The notes below the pieces were generated by a model. It was not told where the DNA came from and ran no database searches. It saw only the letters and a program-made list of their open reading frames with translations. Below are positions 33,905 through 41,857 of a stretch of DNA of 44,269 bases, piece after piece. A program made the translations under genes and the position numbers. Source of the DNA: Defluviitaleaceae bacterium (GTDB lineage: Bacteria; Bacillota; Clostridia; Lachnospirales; WQUN01); contig WQRX01000025.1 in assembly GCA_009786535.1 (NCBI GenBank), forward strand, positions 1-44,269. The letters run 5' to 3'. Numbering within the stretch: the stretch's first letter is position 1; each line of letters starts with the position of its first letter.

Positions 33905-34602
33905 TACGCACTCACCTCCGCGTAACGATTTTGTATAACCACCGTAACTACCAACATGGGAATAATCCAAACCAACCCCGCAACCCACTGTAACCACGGC
34001 GATAAATTGATAATAACGAAGGATAAAATAAACAAAAGCGTTGCAAGCCACGATAATTTTTGGGGGATAAAACTGGGACTAACTGTAGACAAAACAAAAA
34101 GCACCGTTAGCTTTAATGTTACGGGAATTTGCACAGCCATTAAAAACATAAGTTCCCAAAACACGTGTATATCTTCTACCGCAAGCATGTTACGCATGAT
34201 GGGAATGTCCAGCACCGCAAAGGGTTGCCCAATGGGAAACAACGTAACCCAAATAATGCCAACGCCCAACATATAAGAACATATCCCCAACCCGGTACGC
34301 ACCAACAAACGGTATACATACGACCACCCGTTACCCCATTCTAATACAGCAGAGGCGACTATACCCGTAAACGCCATAGAAACGGGATAATAAAGCATTA
34401 ACACAACACCAATAAACAGCGCATTTGCCCCCGCAAGCAGAATGATGGTTCGTGCCGCCGCTTCCGGCCAGTTCCACCAGCTTTCCCGGGGCACGGGTAT
34501 AAGAAACAGCACCGCCCATAAACACAGCAGTATCGCTAAAAATATACCAAAAAAGTCAAACCATTGCCGCGCTTCCCATTTTAATACAACCCACCATTTC
34601 AT
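33904..34602 (-). CDS. ABC-2-type permease-like membrane protein (KWE motif), second of three
   Basis: A 232-aa protein with six hydrophobic segments (about 18-36, 55-75, 105-130, 150-175, 185-200, 208-226). The N-terminus MKWWVVLKWEARQW is followed by LFLIPVPRESWWNWP. This is clearly paralogous to the gene upstream, whose matching part is LLVMPIPREHWWGW. It is the likely transmembrane partner of the ATPase at 35311-36012. The 5' end lies four bases after the upstream stop and the 3' end overlaps the next gene, so all are cotranscribed. Confidence 0.8.
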   Translation of the reverse strand: MKWWVVLKWEARQWFDFFGIFLAILLCLWAVLFLIPVPRESWWNWPEAAARTIILLAGANALFIGVVLMLYYPVSMAFTGIVASAVLEWGNGWSYVYRLLVRTGLGICSYMLGVGIIWVTLFPIGQPFAVLDIPIMRNMLAVEDIHVFWELMFLMAVQIPVTLKLTVLFVLSTVSPSFIPQKLSWLATLLFILSFVIINLSPWLQWVAGLVWIIPMLVVTVVIQNRYAEVSA

Positions 34603-34606
34603 GGTG

Positions 34607-35314
34607 CTACCGTCCTTCCCCGTAGTTATTTTGGATGTGAATAACGACCCATGTCAACAGCACGATAAACCCTAACCGCACCCCCAGGTCTAATAGCGGG
34701 TGCAATCCCGTGCCATAAAACACGCCATATCCCAGTAAAAATCCCATAGCAAACATACATATTACAAACATCACCATTTTTACAGGGGTGACGGGCAGCG
34801 CTTCTGTTTGCATAGACGTTGTCATAAAGAAAAAAAGCGGCACATGCAGGGAAATTATAAGCATTGAACCCCATATCCAGCGTACTTCCATCTCCGTAAT
34901 GAAGTTTTGCAACCACGATGCGATATCCGCCGCCGCAAAGAGCTGTGCGATTTGCAACGCAACCCACATTACGCCAATACCCATCGAGAAGGTAAGTACA
35001 TTTAAAGCCAGCCGCGTACACAGCACCATCGCATAATTGCGCCCGGAACCGCGCTCCATTACGCTATGCTTCATTATTTCTGTGAAAATTAATCGGAAGG
35101 GATAACCGATTATCATATATACCGCACCAAAGAAGGCATACGCCCCCGCGCCGATAATAATGACCGCCGCTATGCCGTATATCCAGCCCCACCAATGCTC
35201 CCGTGGGATAGGCATGACCAGCAAAATCGCCCAACATGCAGCAATGCTGAGCCAAACAAAGCGGAAATCATACAGCCATTTTAACCCCTCCCATTTGAGG
35301 GTGGCGCGTATCAT
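34607..35314 (-). CDS. ABC-2-type permease-like membrane protein (KWE motif), first of three
   Basis: A 235-aa protein with six hydrophobic segments. The N-terminus MIRATLKWEGLKW is a cytoplasmic amphipathic stretch that also opens the two paralogues, likely the coupling helix to the ATPase. IPREHWWGW follows the first helix, at the outer face. The first bases overlap the ATPase gene end (35311-35314, ATGA). The fold resembles Bacillus YtrC/YtrD-type permeases; these systems respond to cell-wall stress and bacitracin-like compounds. Confidence 0.8.
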   Translation of the reverse strand: MIRATLKWEGLKWLYDFRFVWLSIAACWAILLVMPIPREHWWGWIYGIAAVIIIGAGAYAFFGAVYMIIGYPFRLIFTEIMKHSVMERGSGRNYAMVLCTRLALNVLTFSMGIGVMWVALQIAQLFAAADIASWLQNFITEMEVRWIWGSMLIISLHVPLFFFMTTSMQTEALPVTPVKMVMFVICMFAMGFLLGYGVFYGTGLHPLLDLGVRLGFIVLLTWVVIHIQNNYGEGR

Positions 35315-36012
35315 GCCGTTGCCTCCATTGTTTCCCCTGCGTTGCGCAGGTAAAATTGCTCTACCGACTCGCCCCCTGCGCGTATTTCTTCGCAGTCTGC
35401 CATAATTACGCCGTCTTTTTTGAGAATCACAATTTCATCAAAAACCGTGTCAAGGTCGCGCAATAAATGGGAAGAAATAATTATCGTTTGCCCACCGTCC
35501 GTGTTCGCAAGCATGGCTTTTATAGACTCGTGCTTAAACTTGGGGTCTAACCCTGCGATGGGTTCGTCCAGCAGATACAGCGGCACGCGGCGGCACAAAC
35601 ACAGCAAAATACACAAGCGTTCCTGTTGCCCTTTTGATAGCGTAGAAATTTTTGCCTTAGCCTCCAACCCAAATTCCTCGCACAGGCTTCGCGCTTTTTC
35701 GTGGTCAAAATCCGCATAGAAGTCGCGGTAATATTGCACCGCGTCCCGCACCTTCATAAAACCGTAAAAGTTATCAGGCGCAAGCATAAAGGAAACCCGC
35801 TCCCGCGTGTGCCGCCCTACTTTGTCGCCGTTTATACGAATTTCTCCCTCCAGGGGCTTTAAAATATCCGCTATCATTTTTAAAAGCGTGGTCTTGCCGA
35901 TGGCGTTCTCGCCCAGCAGCCCAATGACACGCCCTTCCTTAAAGGTTAACGAAAGCCCGCCGAATACCACCTTCTTACCAAACCGCTTGCTTACATTTTT
36001 AATTGTCACCAT
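35311..36012 (-). CDS. ABC transporter ATP-binding protein (YtrB-like)
   Basis: A 233-aa ATPase. Walker A GENAIGKTT (34-42; note Ala-Ile in place of the usual Gly-Ala), signature LSKGQQERL, Walker B PLYLLDEPI, and the switch His in SSHLLRDL are present. It opens with VTIKNVSKRFGKKVVF. It overlaps the regulator gene upstream by 14 bases and the permease downstream by four. It powers the transporter made with one or more of the KWE permeases. In Bacillota such modules behind a YtrA repressor are induced by wall-active antibiotics, an inference here. Confidence 0.93.
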   Translation of the reverse strand: MVTIKNVSKRFGKKVVFGGLSLTFKEGRVIGLLGENAIGKTTLLKMIADILKPLEGEIRINGDKVGRHTRERVSFMLAPDNFYGFMKVRDAVQYYRDFYADFDHEKARSLCEEFGLEAKAKISTLSKGQQERLCILLCLCRRVPLYLLDEPIAGLDPKFKHESIKAMLANTDGGQTIIISSHLLRDLDTVFDEIVILKKDGVIMADCEEIRAGGESVEQFYLRNAGETMEATA

Positions 36013-36373
36013 GTTCTGTCCCTCCTTGATGAATCGCTTCCCTTACCCTATCAAGTATTTCTACTTTACTAAGCCCCATATTGGCAGCGCGCGCCATAAA
36101 TTCCTGCACCAGCGCATCAATACTGCGCACCTTTAGCTGCGCCTGTGTCCCCGCTTTCACGAAGCTCCCAACCCCTTTCTTTGTTTCCACCACGTCCTCA
36201 AGCTCCAGCAAGCCCAGCGCCCGCTGCATGGTAAGCGCCGTCACCTCATACGCCAGCGAATACTCCCGCAGCGACAGCAGCTTATCCCCGTCTGCCAGCT
36301 TTCCCGCCACAACTTGGTCTTTAATGTCATTCGCAATTTGCACATAAATCGGAATGTTCTCCAAAAATTTCAA
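35999..36373 (-). CDS. GntR-family regulator of the YtrA subfamily
   Basis: A 124-aa repressor. An N-terminal winged helix-turn-helix (about 1-70) has PIYVQIANDIKDQVVAGKL, SLREYSLAYEVTALTMQRAL and the wing VETKKGVGSFV. The short C-terminal helices (about 80-120) are YtrA-style, without a large effector domain. The start is TTG 36373, seven bases after AGAGGGGG; the longer GTG frame lies upstream of that site. It heads the ABC operon and overlaps the ATPase gene, so it is most likely an autorepressor acting at the palindrome 36396-36423. Confidence 0.92.
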   Translation of the reverse strand: MKFLENIPIYVQIANDIKDQVVAGKLADGDKLLSLREYSLAYEVTALTMQRALGLLELEDVVETKKGVGSFVKAGTQAQLKVRSIDALVQEFMARAANMGLSKVEILDRVREAIHQGGTEHGDN

Positions 36374-36395
36374 GATTGCGCCCCCTCTCACCGCA

Positions 36396-36423
36396 TCACT
36401 GTGTTACTTAGGTAGCACAGTGA
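36396..36423. promoter_or_regulatory. GntR/YtrA-type operator
   Basis: TCACTGTGtTAC-TTAG-GTAgCACAGTGA is a 28-base palindrome with 12-base arms broken by one mismatch pair. It begins one base past the -10 box of the GntR operon promoter and covers the likely transcription start, so a bound repressor would block initiation. Confidence 0.8.
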
Positions 36424-36424
36424 T

Positions 36425-36452
36425 AGTATAGCGCCTCTTTTTTATATGTCAA
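36425..36452 (-). promoter_or_regulatory. Promoter of the GntR-ABC operon
   Basis: On the minus strand TTGACA (36452-36447) and TATACT (36430-36425) are 16 bases apart, a near-consensus sigma-A promoter immediately followed by the operator palindrome. Confidence 0.85.
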
Positions 36453-36463
36453 GCACTTTTGCA

Positions 36464-36496
36464 TAAAAAAATAGAAGCCCACGTTTGCCGGCTTCT
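36464..36496 (-). terminator. Intrinsic terminator of the mntA-hepT operon
   Basis: On the minus strand AGAAGCC (36496-36490) pairs with GGCTTCT (36479-36473) around a 10-base loop, followed by A and then TTTTTTT. It lies 16 bases after the hepT stop. Confidence 0.85.
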
Positions 36497-36511
36497 AAGT
36501 TATGGATGCAC

Positions 36512-36889
36512 CTATCTATAATCCTTCATTTTTGTTTCTTCTTCCTGTGCAATTGCATAACATTCGTTTAATAGTATTTCTGATTTGTCCGAAATTAGTT
36601 TTTTACATAGTTGCTTTACACGATTCCAATCAAGCGAGTCATAATCATGGGCAGATATATTTCTGCATGTGTTCAAAGAACGGATACCCATTTCAATTTG
36701 CTTTTGTGCAATATCATCGCTCGAAATACACGAAAACAAGTGGTCTATATTAATTAAAAATTGGGTAAGTGCAAAACTATCGTCCAGTGCTAATATTTCT
36801 TGTTCCTCAAGGTCAACAATTAAATCATAAATCCGTTTTACACGCCGAACGTATTCTTGTATCTTTCCGATAATAATCCTATCCTTCAT
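36512..36889 (-). CDS. hepT: HepT-like HEPN ribonuclease toxin
   Basis: A 125-aa helical HEPN toxin. It has the HepT signature R-x4-H-x-Y: Arg76-NISA-His81-Asp-Tyr83. The Arg and His form the RNase site across a dimer. The Tyr is the residue that the partner MntA AMPylates to silence the toxin. It follows mntA with an 11-base overlap, in standard module order. The start chosen is ATG 36889 behind GAGGTGG; ATG 36907 lacks a site. All motifs are intact, so activity is expected. Confidence 0.88.
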   Translation of the reverse strand: MKDRIIIGKIQEYVRRVKRIYDLIVDLEEQEILALDDSFALTQFLINIDHLFSCISSDDIAQKQIEMGIRSLNTCRNISAHDYDSLDWNRVKQLCKKLISDKSEILLNECYAIAQEEETKMKDYR

Positions 36890-37250
36890 ATAGCCAAACC
36901 ACCTCATTTAATAATCTTATGAAAGAACGCTGGCAAAACCACGGTTCATTGCTTAACGGCTGCCGCCCCGCACGCTCAACTGCCAAATCGTATCGAATTA
37001 TATCTAACCGCTTATTAAATTGATAATCCAAAACATGTCTTACATATTCACCAAAATCATTAAGGATTGAATTAAATTTTACTGCATTATTATGGCGCAC
37101 AAGCATATCCACATCGCTTTGATGATTTTCATTTCCCCGCACAAAACTCCCAACTACCCCTACCGCTTTTACGTTAGCGTTTAACTTAACGGCGTCGGAA
37201 ATTATTTCATGCAAGATTTTAATTGTAAGTGCGGGTGCGTTCATCGTCAT
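36879..37250 (-). CDS. mntA: MntA-like nucleotidyltransferase antitoxin
   Basis: A 123-aa minimal nucleotidyltransferase. The signature GSFVRGN (34-40) followed by SDVDMLV (45-51) gives the metal-binding Asp46 and Asp48. The third acidic residue is in LDIIRYD. Partners of HepT use ATP to AMPylate the toxin tyrosine. The first ATG (37250) sits five bases after AGGA and is preferred over ATG 37244. It overlaps hepT downstream. The divergent polymerase gene begins 54 bases away. Confidence 0.88.
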   Translation of the reverse strand: MTMNAPALTIKILHEIISDAVKLNANVKAVGVVGSFVRGNENHQSDVDMLVRHNNAVKFNSILNDFGEYVRHVLDYQFNKRLDIIRYDLAVERAGRQPLSNEPWFCQRSFIRLLNEVVWLYEG

Positions 37251-37269
37251 GCATTTCCTTTCTTAATCA

Positions 37270-37298
37270 TTGCTACTTTACTAACAACTTGCTATAAT
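37270..37298 (+). promoter_or_regulatory. Promoter of the O-antigen-ligase-like gene, probably leaderless
   Basis: TTGCTA (37270-37275) and TATAAT (37293-37298) are 17 bases apart. The -10 box ends six bases before ATG 37305, so transcription would start at the initiation codon. No Shine-Dalgarno is present. Confidence 0.6.
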
Positions 37299-37304
37299 CC
37301 TAGC

Positions 37305-39242
37305 ATGAAAATGACAAACAAACAACGTGCCGAGCGTACACACGACATGCTCATCGGCGCTATGCTATTTATCATAGTAGGCATAATGCCCTTGGTGGTA
37401 CGCGCCGCAATACGTCCCGTTCCGCCGGAAGCGGTGGACATCTTCGCGGGCAACCCTAATCTTTTTATGTACCACGGTCGCCCCTCGTACCTGGACTTTT
37501 TTTCCTACTGGAAGGGCTTCTTCTTAACCGTACCCGCCCTTGTTATCGCTTTCTATTATATTAGCGACTTCCTTACCGGCGGCCGCAAGTTCGACATCAA
37601 ACCCCTGTTAAAAAACCCCGTCGTTATTGCAAGCGCCGTTTTCCTGTTTTTCACCTTTCTCTCTGCTATCCTTTCCGACTATCGGCACACCGCATGGTTT
37701 GGCGCAATGGAACGGCGCGAAGGCGCACTTATGTGGGGCGTCTATTTCATCGCTTTCTTTGGCACAATGCGCTATGTACGCGAGCCAAAGCACGTAAAGC
37801 CCATCCTGTGGGGGCTTATCTTCTCCTCTATCATTATGGGCGCAATTGGGCTTTCCCAATTCCTGTACAACGACTTTTTTGCCACCGACCTCGCCCAGCG
37901 CCTAATCATAGGCAGCGACGTGCGCCAACACTTCCCCGAAGGCATTCGAATCGAATTTACCATCGCCTTTGGCACACTGTACAACCCCAATCCCTTTGGG
38001 CTGTACACCGCAATGCTTGCGCCCATTTTACTCATTACCGCCCTCACCTACCAAGGCAACAAAATAATTAACGCCCTGCTTTTAATCGCAGGCGCGCTTA
38101 TGCTCACAGGCGTATTTGGCAGCCGCTCGCTGGGGGGCGCAATAGGGCTTGCCGCCGCAGTTGCCGTCATTATCATAACTCTGCTCAGCGCCTTCATCTA
38201 CCGCTTATGTACCGGGAAAATTGAAAAACGCCCCCCCAACCGCAATGAATGGCTTTTCATATCGGCAGGCGGTGCATTGCTTGCGGGCATCGCCGCCGCC
38301 GCGTTTTTTATCACCCCCATTAATAACCGTTTAACCCTGCAATGGGAGCGCTTCCAAACCGCAATACATGCCCAACCCCGCCCCGTGCAGGATATTTTCT
38401 TCGAAGGCGATACCATGACAGTATATATTGATGACGAACGCCTCTTCTCCGCAACGGTTGAGGTGGATATTTCGCCCAACGCCGCGCCCATACCGGAAGG
38501 GGTGCAGTGGCTAACGATAAGGAATAGCGATGGCACAACCATACCCATTGACAGAATAATCCCGCGTGAAAATTACACGCGGTATGAATTTCTTATTCAA
38601 GAAAACCGACGTATAGCCTTCGACCGCTGGGGTACACACTTCATACATCAGCAAATAGTTTTCGCGTGTGTCGAAAGTCAAATATTTGGCGTAGCCGCTA
38701 ACGGGCACCTCATTGATATGACCGAGCGCATCCCCGCTTTCGGCTTCCGCGGGCGCGAGCATTGGGGGACAAACCGCGGTTACATTATTTCACGCACGCT
38801 GCCCCTGCTTCCCCAAAACATGATATTTGGCACAGGTCCTGACAGCTATGTATACACATTCCCCCAACACGACCTTGTGGGAAAAAGGCAAGGCATGGAC
38901 GGCAACCCCTACAAAATTGTAGACAAAGCCCACAATATATATTTGCATACATGGGTAGGCAACGGCGGCATTGCAACCTTGGCATTAATTTTTGTTTTTG
39001 GTCACTTCCTGCTTACCACGCTCCTGTATCTTATCCGCACTGCGGGGACGGGACAGCTATCTGATTATGGGCTGCGCCTTGGTCTATTGGCGGTAATAGT
39101 GGCTTACGGCACGGCGTCCCTTGCAACAGACAGCACGGTAGCTTCTACAGGCGTGTTTTTTGTCTTACTTGGGGCGGGCTATGGGATAAGCACATTCACC
39201 AGTGCAAGCGCCTCCGATACCGCTTTATCCATATCCAAATAA
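37305..39242 (+). CDS. O-antigen ligase/polymerase (Wzy)-family membrane protein
   Basis: A 645-aa polytopic membrane protein. About seven N-terminal helices (up to about residue 270) are followed by one at about 300-320 and a large extracytoplasmic domain (about 325-535). Two or three C-terminal helices close it. The Wzy_C-type part has GSRSLGGAIGL (about 268-278). The later KAHNIYLHTWVGNGG matches the conserved H-N-Y-L motif of ligases. It should polymerise or attach polysaccharide repeat units at the outer membrane face. The start ATG 37305 lies directly after a -10 box. The 3' end overlaps the convergent glf gene by 64 bases, coding in both strands. Confidence 0.85.
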   Translation: MKMTNKQRAERTHDMLIGAMLFIIVGIMPLVVRAAIRPVPPEAVDIFAGNPNLFMYHGRPSYLDFFSYWKGFFLTVPALVIAFYYISDFLTGGRKFDIKPLLKNPVVIASAVFLFFTFLSAILSDYRHTAWFGAMERREGALMWGVYFIAFFGTMRYVREPKHVKPILWGLIFSSIIMGAIGLSQFLYNDFFATDLAQRLIIGSDVRQHFPEGIRIEFTIAFGTLYNPNPFGLYTAMLAPILLITALTYQGNKIINALLLIAGALMLTGVFGSRSLGGAIGLAAAVAVIIITLLSAFIYRLCTGKIEKRPPNRNEWLFISAGGALLAGIAAAAFFITPINNRLTLQWERFQTAIHAQPRPVQDIFFEGDTMTVYIDDERLFSATVEVDISPNAAPIPEGVQWLTIRNSDGTTIPIDRIIPRENYTRYEFLIQENRRIAFDRWGTHFIHQQIVFACVESQIFGVAANGHLIDMTERIPAFGFRGREHWGTNRGYIISRTLPLLPQNMIFGTGPDSYVYTFPQHDLVGKRQGMDGNPYKIVDKAHNIYLHTWVGNGGIATLALIFVFGHFLLTTLLYLIRTAGTGQLSDYGLRLGLLAVIVAYGTASLATDSTVASTGVFFVLLGAGYGISTFTSASASDTALSISK

Positions 39243-40285
39243 GCATACGTACCCAAACGCCCGCAGAATATAACGCTATCCTGCTTGCCCGCCAGCTCCT
39301 TATACTTCAAATACAACGCTTGGTTTTTGCTGTCGTTAATAGGATAATACGGCTCTTTTTTCGGGGTCCACGCGGTCGGATATTCATGGGTTATTATTGT
39401 ATGCGCCTGTGTCCCAAACTCAAAGTGCTTGTGTTCTATTACACGCGTATACGGCACGTCTGCTGCGGTATAATTTACCACCGCATTCCCTTGGTAGTTA
39501 CTTTCCTCCAATCGTGTTGTGTCAAACCGCAGCGAGCGGTACGCCAAATGTCCAAAACAATAATCATAAAACGCGTCAATTGCCCCTGTGTATATCACCT
39601 TTTTTACACGATTGGGGTTATTTTTATTGTATTCTTCATAACTGATACCCAACTGTACATCAACGCCATGCAGCATATTTTGCACCATTTGCGTGTACCC
39701 GCCTATGGGAATGCCTTGGTAAATATCATTAAAATAATTATTGTTATAGGTAAATCGAAGCGGCAGCCGCTTTATAATGCTTGCCGGCAATTCGCTGCAT
39801 AGCCGCCCCCATTGTTTTTCGGTATATCCTTTAATCAATTTTTCATATATTTCGCGCCCCACAAGGCAAATTGCCTGCTCTTCCAAGTTTTGCGGCACGC
39901 TGTTTGCCGATACGCCGCGCTGTGCTTCAATTTTCTCCATCGCTTCGCGCGGGGTAATTACGCCCCACATCTTGTTAAACGTATTCATATTAAAAGGAAG
40001 GTTATATAATTCATCGCCAATGCGCGCAATGGGCGCATTTATGTAATGGTTAAATACCGCAAAGCGATTTACAAAGTCCCACACAGCCTTATTGTTGGTA
40101 TGAAAAATATGCGCACCATACTCATGCACATGAATGCCGTCTACATCTTTTGTATACGCATTACCCGCAATATGCTTGCGCTTATCTGTCACAAGACATT
40201 TTTTTCCGCGCCGTGTTGCCTCATGCGCAAAGGTCGCGCCCGTTAAGCCCGCGCCAACAACTAAATAGTCGTATATAATTATCAC
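39179..40285 (-). CDS. glf: UDP-galactopyranose mutase
   Basis: A 368-aa flavoenzyme converting UDP-galactopyranose to UDP-galactofuranose, the donor for Galf residues in surface glycans. It has an N-terminal FAD motif VVGAGLTGA (about 8-16), then DKRKHIAGNAYT, YGAHIFHTNN with the flavin-side His, NLPFNMNTFNKMWG, and KGYTEKQWG as family landmarks. The C-terminal FCGRLGTYAYLDMDKAV is the conserved FAD-binding end. Length is normal (about 370). The start is GTG behind AAAGGCG. It follows the ABC exporter by 33 bases in the same direction. Confidence 0.97.
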   Translation of the reverse strand: MIIIYDYLVVGAGLTGATFAHEATRRGKKCLVTDKRKHIAGNAYTKDVDGIHVHEYGAHIFHTNNKAVWDFVNRFAVFNHYINAPIARIGDELYNLPFNMNTFNKMWGVITPREAMEKIEAQRGVSANSVPQNLEEQAICLVGREIYEKLIKGYTEKQWGRLCSELPASIIKRLPLRFTYNNNYFNDIYQGIPIGGYTQMVQNMLHGVDVQLGISYEEYNKNNPNRVKKVIYTGAIDAFYDYCFGHLAYRSLRFDTTRLEESNYQGNAVVNYTAADVPYTRVIEHKHFEFGTQAHTIITHEYPTAWTPKKEPYYPINDSKNQALYLKYKELAGKQDSVIFCGRLGTYAYLDMDKAVSEALALVNVLIP

Positions 40286-40318
40286 ACTCGCCTTTGTTGT
40301 TTGAAGTAAGAAAACCGC

Positions 40319-41053
40319 TTATTTCTTGTTAAGCATTGCCTCATATTTATCCAGCACTTCCCCCGCTTCGCCAAATTCCATCTGCTTTCCTTTGTGCAGC
40401 CAAAGCACCTTATTGCATAGCTGGCGCATTTGCGCCATTGAATGGGAAACAAAAATAGTAGTAGCCCCATTGGCGATAATTTCCTTCATTCGGGCTTCGC
40501 TTTTTGTCTTAAATGCGCCGTCGCCCACGCTTAGCACTTCATCTAAAATAAGCACTTCGGGGCGCACCAAGCAGGCGATTGAAAACGCCAATCTCGACTT
40601 CATACCCGATGATAACTGCCGAAAGGGGCGGTCAACAAACTCCTCCAGCTCCGCAAAGGCGACAATATCTCCGTACATTTCATGCATAAATTCTCGCGAA
40701 TATCCCATTAACGCACCGCGGAGAAAGGTGTTTTCCCTTACGGTTAAATCACCGTCAAAACCTGCGCCCAGCTCTAACAACGCAGCAATGCGCCCTTCAA
40801 CGTGGATGCTGCCCCGCGAGGGCTGCATAATACCCGCAATTACCTTTAACAAAGTCGATTTTCCTGCACCGTTGTTCCCCACAATGCCTAAAAAATCACC
40901 CTTTTCTAATGTAAAGCTAACGCTGTCAACCGCCCAAAACTCCTTAGCCGTATACTGCCTGCGTATTTGTTGTATCACAAAATCCTTTAACCCTAAATTC
41001 CTAAAATCTCCTATCATGTAGCGGATGCCAACATTGTTTAAAGATATCGTCAT
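40319..41053 (-). CDS. wzt: Polysaccharide ABC exporter ATPase (Wzt/TagH-like)
   Basis: A 244-aa ATPase that drives export of polysaccharide through Wzm. Walker A is GNNGAGKSTLL, then RIAALLELGAGFDGDLTVREN (the O-antigen-exporter type signature), LSSGMKSRL, and Walker B ILDEVLSVGD with SHSMAQM. It ends soon after the ATPase domain and lacks the extra C-terminal glycan-binding domain of longer Wzt proteins, so recognition of glycan caps is unlikely. Start: ATG 41053 gives MTISLNN; an upstream GTG (41059) is also possible. Confidence 0.93.
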   Translation of the reverse strand: MTISLNNVGIRYMIGDFRNLGLKDFVIQQIRRQYTAKEFWAVDSVSFTLEKGDFLGIVGNNGAGKSTLLKVIAGIMQPSRGSIHVEGRIAALLELGAGFDGDLTVRENTFLRGALMGYSREFMHEMYGDIVAFAELEEFVDRPFRQLSSGMKSRLAFSIACLVRPEVLILDEVLSVGDGAFKTKSEARMKEIIANGATTIFVSHSMAQMRQLCNKVLWLHKGKQMEFGEAGEVLDKYEAMLNKK

Positions 41054-41065
41054 TTGCACACCATC

Positions 41066-41857
41066 CTACATGTAATAAATAAACTTGTAATTATACCGCT
41101 TGTAAAAAAATGCACCCACACCAAGCGCAGCTACCGCATATAGGGAACATAGCAATTGGATATGCCAACTCGGTACAACCCCTTGCAAAACAACCAATCT
41201 AAAATATTGGATATGCGTAAATACCGGATTTAGTAAAAATAACCGTTGCGTATTTTCTGAAAAAGTACTGATATCAAAGAAAATAGCAGAAAGCCACATG
41301 ACCAACATCATACCAATATTATATAAATATTGAACATCCTTGAAAAATATAAACAACGCCGATAAAACTAACCCCGCCCCAATATTAAACAACGTTAACG
41401 TAATAACAGGGTAAATTAACAATAAAAAGCGGGGATGAAAAGGTACGCCGTCAAAAAACGCATAAACAAAAAACACAACTAAAATTAAAGTAAAATTCAA
41501 TAAAGCCGAAGTGTTACGTGAAAGTAAAAACAACCATTTTGGCACTTTAACTTTGGTCAATACACCGCTGTTTGCCGTTAAAGACATCATTCCCTGCTCA
41601 GTAGACTCGCGGAAAAAGTTAAACATCGTTATGCCGGAAAAAACAAAAAGAGGGAAATGTGGAATATCCCTCCCAAAAAAATGCGTAAACACAAGCACCA
41701 TAACACCCAGCTGCATTAATGGTCCCAACATACTCCATATTATCCCCAGGTAAGTGCGTTTATACTTTTTTTTAAAATCGCGCTTTACCAACTCTTCAAA
41801 TAAGAAGTTGTATTTATCCCATCGGCTGCGTACTATTGATATTAAATTATTTGTCAT
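41066..41857 (-). CDS. wzm: Polysaccharide ABC exporter permease (Wzm/TagG-like)
   Basis: A 263-aa permease with six hydrophobic segments. The cytoplasmic N-terminus FEELVKRDFKKKYKRTYLGIIWSMLGP is the family hallmark, given as a landmark; LGxxWxxLxP packs against the ATPase. It transports undecaprenyl-linked glycan across the membrane. The ATG lies within the rfbH stop (ATGA overlap at 41854-41857), so translation is coupled. Wzt follows. Confidence 0.95.
   Translation of the reverse strand: MTNNLISIVRSRWDKYNFLFEELVKRDFKKKYKRTYLGIIWSMLGPLMQLGVMVLVFTHFFGRDIPHFPLFVFSGITMFNFFRESTEQGMMSLTANSGVLTKVKVPKWLFLLSRNTSALLNFTLILVVFFVYAFFDGVPFHPRFLLLIYPVITLTLFNIGAGLVLSALFIFFKDVQYLYNIGMMLVMWLSAIFFDISTFSENTQRLFLLNPVFTHIQYFRLVVLQGVVPSWHIQLLCSLYAVAALGVGAFFYKRYNYKFIYYM

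Noticed and set aside
33905..34051. N-terminal extension of the third permease to 34051
   Set aside because: No ribosome site there; ATG 33904 has GGAGGTGA and restores the KWE start shared with its paralogues.
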